Of a stretch of DNA of 64,000 nucleotides, positions 18,560-27,413 are shown piece after piece (the first letter of the stretch is position 1; each line of letters starts with the position of its first letter). Both the position numbers and the translations under genes were made by a program. The stretch covers positions 119,358 to 183,357 of the forward strand of contig VRVR01000034.1 of NCBI GenBank assembly GCA_009859145.1, in the 5' to 3' direction. The stretch comes from Andalucia godoyi. Its lineage: Eukaryota > Discoba > Jakobea > Jakobida > Andaluciidae. Below the pieces are notes generated by a model. It saw only the letters and a list, made by a program, of their open reading frames with translations, was not told the origin of the DNA and ran no database searches.

Positions 18560-19501
18560 ATGCTAACGATGATGCTGATGCTGGAAATGAAAGAGGCGGA
18601 ACTGGAGACGGTGTGGGGACCGATATTCCCGCAGCCGACGTGGACATGGGCACTCATGATTATGACGAGTCTGTCGCTATTCTCGATGGTTCTGAGCATC
18701 TGGGCACAGTGGTTCTCGTATTTTTGGGAACCGATCACGACAGACGGAGCGGTTCTGCAGCGAAACAATCGTCCAACGCACGCGGCTGTGCTAAGCTGGG
18801 CGGGAAACCACTCGTGCTCGGGTATCCTGACGTACTTTGCCTGGACGTATGCATGCACCCACGACATGTTCTATGAAATGGACGTTACAAGCATGGGGGT
18901 CCAGCAGCTTGGTGTTTATGTTCTCATTGTGTTTGGCCATGCGCTCAGCCAGCTCATGATGTACGACCTCCAAGTGTACATCATCCACAAGGTGTCGCAC
19001 AAGTCGAGACTTCTCTACCGGCTAGTCCACGCCTGGCACCATGAAAACTCGCTGCCTTGCGGATTCCTCGACGGGATCTATGGCGATGCATTCGAAGGAT
19101 CGCTTATTTCCGTATTTGCATTGTGGCCGATGTGTGTGTTTCGATTCACATCGTCAGGGACTGCTTTGTACGTCATGTACATTGCAATTACGGTCCAGCT
19201 CAATCACTCCGGCCGGAAAGTCGAGATTCCCTGGCTCTTCTACACGGCCCGCATGCACTTCTACCACCACCAACGCCGGATCGTCAACTATGCAGAGCAC
19301 TTGCCCATCTGGGACTGGCTCTTTGGAACGTTGTACCTCCCGACGGACTACGAGATCGTCGGAGCATCCACGGCAAACAAAGTCCGCAGCAGAATATACG
19401 AATCATCAGGCGCCGCGGTCATCGATCCCCAAGCCAACATCACGATCCTTGCGGCTGCCAAAACGACCGGTTCACAACCCATGGCACAAGCTGCATCCTA
19501 A
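18560..19501 (+). CDS. Fatty acid hydroxylase/sterol desaturase superfamily membrane enzyme
   Basis: A 313-residue di-iron membrane oxygenase of the ERG3/SMO/FA2H superfamily, which hydroxylates or desaturates sterols or lipids in the ER. The histidine clusters are intact and properly spaced: HKVSH (143-147), HAWHH (157-161) and MHFYHHQ (H233, H236, H237), with N-H-S-G at 215-218 and the family ending AEHLPIWDWLFGT (246-256). Three to four hydrophobic spans precede or separate the clusters. The substrate is not readable from sequence; C-5 sterol desaturase and C-4 methyl oxidase are the main options. Several in-frame ATGs open the gene (MLTMMLMLEM), so the exact start is uncertain. Its leader is a long CA repeat. 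Confidence 0.82.
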   Translation: MLTMMLMLEMKEAELETVWGPIFPQPTWTWALMIMTSLSLFSMVLSIWAQWFSYFWEPITTDGAVLQRNNRPTHAAVLSWAGNHSCSGILTYFAWTYACTHDMFYEMDVTSMGVQQLGVYVLIVFGHALSQLMMYDLQVYIIHKVSHKSRLLYRLVHAWHHENSLPCGFLDGIYGDAFEGSLISVFALWPMCVFRFTSSGTALYVMYIAITVQLNHSGRKVEIPWLFYTARMHFYHHQRRIVNYAEHLPIWDWLFGTLYLPTDYEIVGASTANKVRSRIYESSGAAVIDPQANITILAAAKTTGSQPMAQAAS

Positions 19502-19819
19502 CACCCCCCTCCCGGGGGGGCCCACACAACAGTTCTCGACTGAAAACACATTCGCATTCGCACCTGTCGTTAGCGTTCTTCTGCCATCATCCCCGAGTTG
19601 TGTAGTGAATGTCAAAAAAGAGAAGACAAACGCCAAGAAAGGAGAAGAAGAAGAAGAAGAAGAAGAAGAAGAAGAAGAAGAAGAAGAAGAAGAAGAAAGG
19701 GCTGCGTCCAAGGAGCACGATTATGTCAATGAGGAAACGACTCCTAATGTAAAGAAATTGCATGAAATATGCAAGCTCAAACACAGCCCAACACACAATG
19801 CAGCATCAGAAAGCCCAGT
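19502..19819. other. Spacer between convergent genes
   Basis: Contains the GAA repeat (19642-19698) and a GC palindrome-like ccccctcccggggggg at 19504-19519. No gene seen. Confidence 0.6.
19642..19698. repeat. (GAA)n microsatellite
   Basis: About 19 GAA units in the 3' spacer between the hydroxylase and the esterase. Confidence 0.95.
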
Positions 19820-20794
19820 CTAGTTCAGCGGGAGATTCAGCTCGACGGCATCCTTCCAATACGGCAAGAATCGTGCAGCAGACGGAAAGTGCGGTTCCAG
19901 AACATCATACACAACCAGCTGTCCAAGAGGAGAGAAGTGGAGACCGTCGCTCATGAGCGCATCCACAGACACCGATCGAATCTTAGCTGCCCTTTCGAGC
20001 TCGGAGAACATGTCGACAAACACTATGTTCGGATCTGCCTCCTGCGAAGAACAAGAAGACGCACACTTCTGAGTTACTGCACGTGCACGCTCTGCATATG
20101 CACGAGCACGTTCTGAATTGCGGTCGGCACCAGAACAACCCATTGCGATGCAGTGCGCATGGTACTTGTCATGAATGACTGGAGTGCACCCGACGACAAT
20201 CACCCGGGCAGCCACTCTGCGAACACGCTGCACGATCTCCTCGAGGTTCTGTGCAAACTCCTCAATTCCGACATGCTGGATAGAAGATTCAACAGCAGCG
20301 TCGTTCGCACCTAGCCAAACAACAGCGCAATCAATGGGATACCTTGCGCCACCGTCAACTCCGCTATGGCCATGATCATGGTCTTGGAAATCCAAGATTC
20401 GAGACAGTGCTGACTTCACAAGGCGCGTCGTGTATCCCGAGAATCCGCGGTTCAGAATATCGGCGGTTCGAACGTACGTAGACTGCAATCGGTGGACCCA
20501 ACCAAGCTCGGACACCGCCGCAATTTCCGACTCGGTGCGGATCACCACGTTGTAGCCTCGTTCTGTAAGAGAATCGCCAAGCAGCAAGAACAGCAATGGT
20601 CGTTCAGACGAGTAGGGCAACGGACGTCGAGATGAGTTCATACTGAAAATTGCCTCCCGTATCCAAGCTGTCCAATCTGCCAAGAACACTCTCCGGAGAA
20701 AAATTCGTTTTTCCAAGAATCTCTGCCTTCCAACAGCGGCCAACTGTAGTAAAAGCGCAAAAAAGCTGCGAAAAAGGATTTTGACTGCATTCAT
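19820..20794 (-). CDS. GDSL/SGNH esterase (IAH1-like)
   Basis: A 324-residue SGNH hydrolase, probably an esterase on small acyl esters as in yeast Iah1. All four blocks are visible: I GDSLTERGY (catalytic S75), II NRGFSGYTT (G117), III WLGANDAA (N164) and V DGLHFSPLG (D283, H286). It carries an insert rich in Asp/His after block II (DFQDHDHGH). A basic and hydrophobic N-terminal extension (MNAVKILFRSFFALLLQL) may be a signal or mitochondrial targeting sequence. If M52 (MNSSRRPLPY) is used instead, the enzyme would be cytosolic and 273 residues, closer to usual family length. It shares a 157-base repeat-filled promoter with the Rab gene on the other strand. Confidence 0.85.
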   Translation of the reverse strand: MNAVKILFRSFFALLLQLAAVGRQRFLEKRIFLRRVFLADWTAWIREAIFSMNSSRRPLPYSSERPLLFLLLGDSLTERGYNVVIRTESEIAAVSELGWVHRLQSTYVRTADILNRGFSGYTTRLVKSALSRILDFQDHDHGHSGVDGGARYPIDCAVVWLGANDAAVESSIQHVGIEEFAQNLEEIVQRVRRVAARVIVVGCTPVIHDKYHAHCIAMGCSGADRNSERARAYAERARAVTQKCASSCSSQEADPNIVFVDMFSELERAAKIRSVSVDALMSDGLHFSPLGQLVVYDVLEPHFPSAARFLPYWKDAVELNLPLN

Positions 20795-20803
20795 TCTGGG
20801 GAG

Positions 20804-20835
<32 letters not shown>

Positions 20836-20836
20836 A

Positions 20837-20881
<45 letters not shown>

Positions 20882-20951
20882 AAAGAAGAAGAAGAATAAT
20901 AGGAGTAGTAGTGGTGGTGATAATTCTCGATTGTATTTCTGCAAAGACCAC
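20795..20951. promoter_or_regulatory. Short bidirectional spacer made of (AT)n-(GT)n-(GA)n repeats
   Basis: Only 157 bases separate the divergent ATGs of the esterase and the Rab gene. It contains ATAT (20804-20825), GT (20826-20858) and GA (20859-20881) blocks in series. Both core promoters must lie here or within the genes. Confidence 0.6.
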
Positions 20952-21920
20952 ATGAGCTCAGTTCTTGGACCTCCGGTGTCGGACAGTGAGCGGACCTTCA
21001 AGATTCTGTGTGTGGGCGACTATGCGACCGGGAAGACATCGCTGATCCAGCGACTCTGCACGGGGTTTTTCACTCCGAATTACAAGGTCACAATAGGAGT
21101 TGATTTTGGAAAGCGGTCTTATCCAGGACGATGGGTTGATTCGTCTTTTGCATCCGACTCGGTTTCTGTTTCTGAAGGCCAAGCCGCTGATTCGAACCGT
21201 CAGCAGCACCAGCACAACGAATCCGAGTCGAATGCCGATCGATCCGTGTCTGTGGATGATGAGCTGTCCGGAAAGCACTTTGTGGAAGGGTACAATGTTC
21301 AGCTGTGGGATGTTGCTGGCCATGAGCGATTTGGAACGATGCTTGGTGTGTACTACCGGCAGGCAGCTGGGGCAGTGATTGTGTGCGATGTTTCAAGACC
21401 GCAGACGAGTGTGTCGGTGACAAAATGGGTCCGCGATATGGATGAAAAGGTACGACTTCCGAACGGAGACAAGATTCCAAAGATACTGATTGTCAACAAG
21501 TGCGACATGCTTGAAGAACGCGACAAGTCTGCTGCTTTGAGCGGAAGCGGTGGAGGTGCCGAGGAGAGCGGGGAAGGGACGCCAAAGGCACACAGTGGAC
21601 CGGCAAAGCAATTTGTGGAGCCGTCCGCCGCAGATGCGCTGTGTCAAGAGTTGGATCTGCTGGGATGGTTCTACACCTCTTCGAAAACAGGAGTCAATGT
21701 CGAGGATGCATTCATGTCGATTGGAGACGCCGTAAGTACACGCGGCGAGTGTTCGCTGCAGCAAATCAATTCCAAAAAGAACTTTGCTCATAGCACAGTC
21801 TCCCTTTCCAGACCAACGTCGCCAAAGACTCCTCACTCTCCGTCTCAAAACAATAGGAATCCCGGCATTGGCGATCTCGGCGCCGCAGGTTCCACAAAGA
21901 AAAAGGGCGGATGTTGTTGA
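20952..21920 (+). CDS. Rab32/38-like small GTPase with large insert
   Basis: A 322-residue Rab. G1 is GDYATGKTS (22-30), switch I Thr is T47 in YKVTIGVDF, G3 is WDVAGHERFG (119-128), G4 is NKCD (182-185) and G5 is TSSKTGVN. The Rab32 hallmark is KVRLPNGDKIPKILIVNKCD (166-185). The C-terminus KKKGGCC is a geranylgeranylation signal. Two oddities: the residue usually Gln for GTP hydrolysis is His (AGH rather than AGQ), and about 57 Ser/Asp/Gln-rich residues are inserted between switch I and G3 (56-113), with another Gly/Ser insert after G4. Rab32 proteins act on lysosome-related organelles and mitochondria. A GTAAGT inside the gene (21732) is not used in any frame-keeping way, so the gene is read as one exon. 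Confidence 0.85.
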   Translation: MSSVLGPPVSDSERTFKILCVGDYATGKTSLIQRLCTGFFTPNYKVTIGVDFGKRSYPGRWVDSSFASDSVSVSEGQAADSNRQQHQHNESESNADRSVSVDDELSGKHFVEGYNVQLWDVAGHERFGTMLGVYYRQAAGAVIVCDVSRPQTSVSVTKWVRDMDEKVRLPNGDKIPKILIVNKCDMLEERDKSAALSGSGGGAEESGEGTPKAHSGPAKQFVEPSAADALCQELDLLGWFYTSSKTGVNVEDAFMSIGDAVSTRGECSLQQINSKKNFAHSTVSLSRPTSPKTPHSPSQNNRNPGIGDLGAAGSTKKKGGCC

Positions 21921-22127
21921 ACGTGCAGGGTGCAGCACGTCTCTCCTCTACCCCTCTCTGGGCACCACCTCCTCGTCATCCGCCACCCATAAACAATTCG
22001 CATCTGCGCGGCGGCCTATGTGCGTATTTGTGGTCTTGTGGAACTTCTTCGCAGCGAAACATTTGTATACTGGTATTTCTTCTTCTTCTTCTTCTTCTTC
22101 TTCTTCTTCTTCTTCTTCTTCTTCTTC

Positions 22128-22159
<32 letters not shown>

Positions 22160-22291
22160 GCAGCGAACATAATCTAAAATAATAATTAAAATAAATAAAT
22201 AAAAGGGTACTGAAAATCAATGTGTTGGATAGGCTACAAAGAATGCTAAGAAAAATAAGATTGTTTTTCTTCTTGCGTCGTCCAATACAGA
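21921..22291. other. Spacer between convergent genes
   Basis: Dominated by the TTC/TTG repeat; otherwise A/T-rich with AATAAATAAATAAA at 22190-22203. No gene seen. Confidence 0.6.
22078..22160. repeat. (TTC)~17-(TTG)~10 microsatellite
   Basis: A trinucleotide run that changes unit by one base (TTC to TTG) at about 22129. Confidence 0.95.
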
Positions 22292-22846
22292 TCATGACGC
22301 AACTGCATCGAGCTCCATCTTGGCGCGCTCTAGGTCTGCAAGGAGTCCGTAGAATTGAGGAAGTGTCATTTCAGCCCACTGCGTCGTTCCATTCTCAAAC
22401 GTCAGTTTGATTTGCAAGTACGAGGCTCCGATGCCGGCCAATGCATGCGACTCGGACGATGCTGCAGTGACCCCGAATCTCCAGTCCATGTCGACAACGC
22501 GGCCTGAAGGCGTCAGAGCGTTCTTGAAGAAGCGATTAGAAATGTCAGTCATTCGCAACGACACTGCTTGGATTGTCGATGCTGACTGAGCCTCCGTCAT
22601 TCCGAGACAGTTGACCAAGTCCTCCTTGATTTCGGCCATAAACAAACCTTTTGGAAGTGCTGTGTTGAGAAAATAGTGAAGAAGAATGCGCAGTCCTTGT
22701 TGTGCCTCGCTCGAGGAAACTAACGTCAGAACAGAGTCTGCAGCAGCCGCAGTGGTCATCGTCGGATCTTGCGACAGAACAGATATGCAAGTCGAAACGA
22801 CTGTTTGCAAATCATCCGCAGATAATCTCAATGTAGAAAAGGACAT
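22292..22846 (-). CDS. COMMD7: COMM domain protein, COMMD7-like
   Basis: A 184-residue COMMD protein. These assemble with CCDC22/CCDC93 into the Commander complex for endosomal recycling of membrane cargo. The N-terminal half is helical (LSADDLQTVVSTCISVLSQD). The C-terminal COMM domain begins at VDMDWRFGVTAASSE and continues GASYLQIKLTFENG and EMTLPQFYGLLADLERAKME. This matches COMMD7 (DLEWKFGVTSGSSE and ELTLPQFYSFLHEMERV) better than the other nine paralogues. Length is usual for the family. The ATG is preceded by a GTGTGC minisatellite in the leader. Confidence 0.88.
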   Translation of the reverse strand: MSFSTLRLSADDLQTVVSTCISVLSQDPTMTTAAAADSVLTLVSSSEAQQGLRILLHYFLNTALPKGLFMAEIKEDLVNCLGMTEAQSASTIQAVSLRMTDISNRFFKNALTPSGRVVDMDWRFGVTAASSESHALAGIGASYLQIKLTFENGTTQWAEMTLPQFYGLLADLERAKMELDAVAS

Positions 22847-23140
22847 TGTTCAGAAACGCTGACCGGAGGGGATAGAATCCAGTACACCGGAATGGTTGCT
22901 CAACACGTGGGAGAGAGTGTGCGTGTGCGTGTGCGTGTGCGTGTGCGTGTGCGTGTGCGTGTGCGTGTGCGTGTGTGTGTGGGAGAGAGAGCGAGAGTGA
23001 GAAAGTGAGAAAGTCCACACTCAGAACTCCAGACTCGGGAGAACCAAAAAAATTAAAAATTAAAAATTAACCGAGAATTTCTTTCCGGTCGTAAAGTTCG
23101 AACAATCGTTTGTTTGTTCGCTTTTACGGTCAGTGGGAAG
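22847..23140. other. Divergent promoter region
   Basis: Shared upstream region of COMMD7 and UQCC1, with the GTGTGC repeat at 22918-22980 and AAATTAAAAATTAAAAATTAA at 23047-23068. Confidence 0.6.
22918..22980. repeat. (GTGTGC)n hexanucleotide minisatellite
   Basis: About ten GTGTGC units, ending in GT and GA runs, 70 bases upstream of the COMMD7 ATG. Confidence 0.95.
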
Positions 23141-23971
23141 ATGGCTTTGTTTTTTCGCGGTTGTCCATCCTGGAGCTGCAAGAACGCGTTTCTGGGGAAA
23201 CTGATGAATGCACCCAGGCTGGAGGAAGAAGGGATAAAAATTAAAAAATTAAAAAAAGACAAGGGGGAAAAGAAAGATAGCAACCAAGGAGGGGCTGGAT
23301 TTTTGTTGACAGGAGTGGTGAAAGATACTGCGGTGATGAGTGTGTTTGGAGGGCTTTTGCGCATGATTGGATATCACGGAAACTATGCAATGTCGATCCG
23401 CTCCTCTCGCGAAGTGTATGCCAGATGCATGCTGCAAGCTTCATCGGCTGACATGATCCATGCATTCCTTCCGACAAAGCTCGAGTTTTCACAAAAATGG
23501 GAATTTCACGTAATTCACGTATGGCTTGTGCTTCGAAGGCTTCGGAGCGTGCATCCCGATGCAAAATCCGCCGCCAAGGATGTGTCACAAAAGGTGTTTG
23601 ATCGAATGTGGGAAGATTCGGAGAAGAAGGTGCTGGATGCGGGTGTCTCTGCGTTTGTGTTGTCAAGGTACGTGAAGAAGCTCCAACAAGGATTCTATGG
23701 GTCCTGCATGGCGCTCGATCTCGCAACGTCCACGAACGCTGGAAGTGGTGCTGATGCAGTCCTGGCTGGAGCTCTGTTTCGCAATTTACACGAATGCGAC
23801 TCCACGGAAATATCTGCAGAGGCGCTTCGCAATGGGGCAGTGTATATCCGCGCACAACTGAATCACCTTTCTGCCATTCCGGATGCGCAGATGCTTGCCG
23901 GGGACTTTGCATTTTTGCCGTGGGAGAATGTGGAGCAAATCATTCAGAAATCGCTATCAACTGCAAACTAA
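23141..23971 (+). CDS. UQCC1: Ubiquinol-cytochrome c reductase chaperone (CBP3/UQCC1)
   Basis: A 276-residue protein of the CBP3/UQCC1 family, which binds newly made cytochrome b at the mitochondrial ribosome for complex III assembly. Signature parts: FSQKWEFHVIHVWLVLRRLR (matching WF-x-x-T-x-LH-x-W-x-x-x-x-R-L), FDRMWEDSEKKVLDAGVS, YVKKLQQGFYGSCMALDLA, AVLAGALFRNL and YIRAQLNHLSAIPDAQMLAGDFAF. The family LH is VIHVW here. The N-terminus (MALFFRGCPSWSCKN) is short and basic, compatible with mitochondrial import, and is followed by a Lys-rich stretch that may be extra. The start is the first ATG of the frame. Confidence 0.82.
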   Translation: MALFFRGCPSWSCKNAFLGKLMNAPRLEEEGIKIKKLKKDKGEKKDSNQGGAGFLLTGVVKDTAVMSVFGGLLRMIGYHGNYAMSIRSSREVYARCMLQASSADMIHAFLPTKLEFSQKWEFHVIHVWLVLRRLRSVHPDAKSAAKDVSQKVFDRMWEDSEKKVLDAGVSAFVLSRYVKKLQQGFYGSCMALDLATSTNAGSGADAVLAGALFRNLHECDSTEISAEALRNGAVYIRAQLNHLSAIPDAQMLAGDFAFLPWENVEQIIQKSLSTAN

Positions 23972-24100
23972 GTAAAGCAGTGAACGGATGGGAAAAGGTG
24001 TTTTAAATTAAGGATTTTTATGTAAAAAGCAGCGAAATACTTGGTGGGGGGATGACTTACGACCTAACCACATATTTACAAAAAGGAGAACAAAGAAACC

Positions 24101-25887
24101 TTAGTCGATGGGATGACCAATGGTCTTCATGTGACGGCGGATGGCCTGGCGAACATCAGGGGGCGCGTCGCCATGGAAAATCCACTGACGGACAAGTTCT
24201 CGTACAACATCCATGCCATGAACTGGAGAGTCTTCGTCCGCAGACGGTGGGACCCCAAACTTGGCGGCAAGCTGTGACAAGGTCCACCGCATCCGAGACA
24301 AGTGAAAATCCGACATGGACGCATCATTTCGTGCACGATCTCCAGGATTGTCGATTAGGAAGGGTATGTACTCGTTCCACGACAGGACTCGCGGTTCAGC
24401 GCGACGAACCTTGGCTGCAGGGGCGCCAGCGGTGCGATCGCTGCTATCAACAGCACCACGATGATCCGTCTTCTGAAATGTCCTTTCCCACATCTTGTCC
24501 AGATATTTGCGAGGCCTCTGCGCGCGTTCCAGGCGCTGCACTGCCTCCGCCTCCGGTTCCAGACGGAACAAGTGTATTCCAATTCCACGCAATTCGGATG
24601 GAGGAATATTCAGCGGCTTCCATAGTTCGAATGCAAGGGCAGCAAAAATAGTCGCGTCATTCGTTGGCCTCCACAGCGTACCTGCTCGGTTGTGCACATC
24701 ACACCATCCATGACCCATGAACTTCGGAGGATCCCTCGGTGCATCACGGTGGCGCGACAGAACACGAAGGGTGACACGAGAGGCAACGGCCTTTTCAATC
24801 TGCATTTTCCTTTCCACCTGCAACGATACGTCCTGCAAGAGTTTGAAGACTTCTGAGTGATCAGCAACACGAATTGCATAATTAACATCGGTTCCGATGC
24901 TTTTTCGCTGGACGCTCTTGTCACACTGCAGAGGACGATTATCAATCCCTCTTGAAAATTCGTAGAGCATGTCGCCTGTCTTTGACCCAAACTTGTCCCG
25001 GAGAATTTGGACATCGGCAACCGTCTGCAAGTCTTGGCACGTTCGAATGCCGAGTTCATGAACCAGACGCTCTCGGAGCGCCGGTCCGACTCCTGGCAAC
25101 TCATCCACTGGCAACGGAGCAAGAATCAATTTCAATTGTTCCTCTTCATGTGTGTCGATGAAATGCTCGCCATTGGGCTTTGCTTTCTTCGTTGCAATCC
25201 TCGCAAGCAGCATGTTGTGGGAGATTCCCGCCGACGCCGTGCAGCCAGTCTCCTCTGCAATTTGCCTTCTCAAACTGCGGACAAACGCCAAAGGGTCACT
25301 GACATTGTGGACTTCCAAATAGGACTCGTCCACGGACATGGACTGAACGTACGGAGTACAATTAAAAAGGATGCGATACACCTTGTATGCAATCTTCTCA
25401 TACAACGCAAAGTCATATGGGACGACTTCCAGATTCGGACAGAGCTCGCGTGCTTGCGTCATCCACATGCCAGCACGTACACCAAAAGAGCGTGCTTCGT
25501 ACGACGCTGACGAGACCTCAGCGGCTCCCTTGGAATGCGCAACAACAAATGGTCTCCCTTTGAGCAGTGGATTGGACAGCAACGCACAGGAAGCGAAGAA
25601 CATATCCATGTCGACGTGGATGATGATGCGATTCTCAGAGAGAGGAATAGACGAGGGCAGCTGGATGCCCTGTTCGTGTACCCAATCCAGGAAACGCTGC
25701 CTCCATGAGCCAATGAAATGCAGACGAGAGTTCTTGAGAAATCCTTCGACGTCATTCGCTTGTGCTAGAACAATCCCACCAGACGGCTCAATTTTAGCCA
25801 GTGTCGGTGATTCCAACCTTGGCACCGGAACAGACTCGAGAAACGGGGGTTCCATTGCAGAACTACTGAGTCCGCCACCGTCTTTCA

Positions 25888-25921
<34 letters not shown>

Positions 25922-26494
25922 CGCACCGGAAGTAATGGCAGTACTGCTTCGCTTCTTCTGGAGCGATTCTGCGATTGTCGCCATTCCTGTTTCTGCAGCT
26001 GGCGCCGACATGCCTCTTGGGGGTTGCACACGATACGGAAACGTAGGAAGAATTCGAGAAGCAGCAATTGAATCCAACACCCACTGGGGTCGCACTAGGA
26101 TGTGCTTGCTTGTGGAAAGCTGCTTGTACTTTGCGGCTGACAGTGTGTCCGCAACAACATGTGTCACCTGAGACAACAAGTAATTCTCAAACATCCCACC
26201 ATGCTGCTGCATGAGAATCTTCAGCGAAGCGTGCGGGGGATTGGTCAGACCTGTGACGTAGATGCACACATCCTTGAAAAGATTGCTCGTCACAGGGACC
26301 CCGCCAGCGTTCAGAAAGGACTGTTCCGTTGACGCAGCGCCCGCGGAACTGGATTTTGCATCGTCTCGGCTTCCGTGAAAAAATTCGTTCCGTTGACCTA
26401 GAAATTGCTCCCGTTGTTTGGCGATCTTCCGCGCCATATACTCTCCAAAGGAGCCTCCGCGTGGATCATCATCCCTGTTGACGTTTCGATTCAT
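24101..26494 (-). CDS. REV1: DNA repair protein REV1 (Y-family deoxycytidyl transferase)
   Basis: A 797-residue translesion polymerase. Order: N-terminal FGEYMARKIAKQREQF (16-31), a BRCT domain (about 70-155) with LFKDVCIYVTGLTNPPHASL and HILVRPQWVLDSI, a Ser-rich linker, the REV1 N-digit-like FLKNSRLHFIGSWRQRF (252-268) and the polymerase core. Catalytic acids are D295 and D297 in HVDMDMFFASC and D389/E390 in SVDESYLEV. The helix-hairpin-helix is ELPGVGPALRERLVHELGI. REV1 inserts dCMP opposite abasic sites and damaged guanine. The poly-Ser linker is encoded by a GAT/TCA triplet run (25890-25920). The usual C-terminal REV7-binding and ubiquitin-binding modules are not obvious. Confidence 0.93.
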
Positions 26495-27267
26495 TGCAGG
26501 AAAACACTGCCATCTGTCTTTGCAAATGCCACCACTACCATCTACACTGCAATAATGCTAAGAACAAAGATAATAATGATAATAATTACAACAATATGAC
26601 TTTGTGCGGAGAAGATTTGAATTTTCATATTTCATTTCTTTGTTCCACTCGACCACAGGAAACGGGGGAGCTCTACAGGCGTCCCAACGCCCTGTTCCTG
26701 GGGCTTGCAGGAATGAGGACGATTGACCACTGATGATAATGGTACATCGACGCAGCGAGCGAGGGACAGGGTGTTGGCCGGCCCCATCGAGCAGCGACCC
26801 CAGTGATTCGCCTCACCGCGATCAGCGGCCAATTTTTTCTCTCGCAGAACAAAAGATCTTCTCTCTGGGGTCTCTTCCGAAGTGGATGGGAAATGTGTAC
26901 CAGTCGCGAAACGTGCGGATGCGGGAGACTGGACTACTTTTTGCAGCGTCGGCGCATCGGCTCCTGCACGGATGTGCGTGCAGCCGTGCAAGCTGAACAA
27001 AAATGGAAGGAACCGCACTCCCGGTTACTTTGCTCTGCAACCTCTGCTGCACGCCCCTTCGTGTCTCTCCGGTGTCAGAAATGATTTTTGTTTCGCCTCG
27101 CACATGCGAGCTGCAGCGGGATTCGTTGAACAGGAAAAACTGGAATTCAGGACTGTGTTGTGCTCCGCTCAGGGGCTCCCACGAACAGAATCATTCCTGG
27201 CGTCCTTCATGTGTATATATGTGCATGTATGCATGCATATGAAAGTACCCGCTTCGTCATGTTCCCA

Positions 27268-27314
<47 letters not shown>

Positions 27315-27413
27315 GTCTCTCCGTCTTTGCGTATCAGTCTGCCTCTTTCGTTCTACCTCCTTCTTTCTGCCTGTTTTGACGCTTCCTTTACCTTAACTCC
27401 TACTGCATAAGAA
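26495..27413. other. Divergent spacer between REV1 and the LRR receptor-like gene
   Basis: AT-rich near REV1, GC-richer in 26650-27200, then (CT)n at 27271-27312. Several short overlapping open frames exist in 26650-27200, but none has a recognisable domain or a consistent codon pattern. A decayed element is possible. Confidence 0.5.
27271..27312. repeat. (CT)n microsatellite
   Basis: About 20 CT units roughly 100 bases upstream of the LRR gene ATG. Confidence 0.95.

Noticed and set aside
21732-21811. GTAAGT...TTTCCAG inside the Rab gene as an intron
   Set aside because: Its length (80 nt, or 67 or 62 nt with other acceptors) breaks the frame, while read-through gives a perfect KKKGGCC prenylation end.
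22078-22160. Repeated array as a possible CRISPR or satellite array
   Set aside because: It is a simple TTC/TTG trinucleotide run with no spacers.
26632-27242. Overlapping open frames between REV1 and the LRR gene, including a LDYF string like that of the GNAT enzyme
   Set aside because: No frame keeps a domain; the resemblance is a few residues only.
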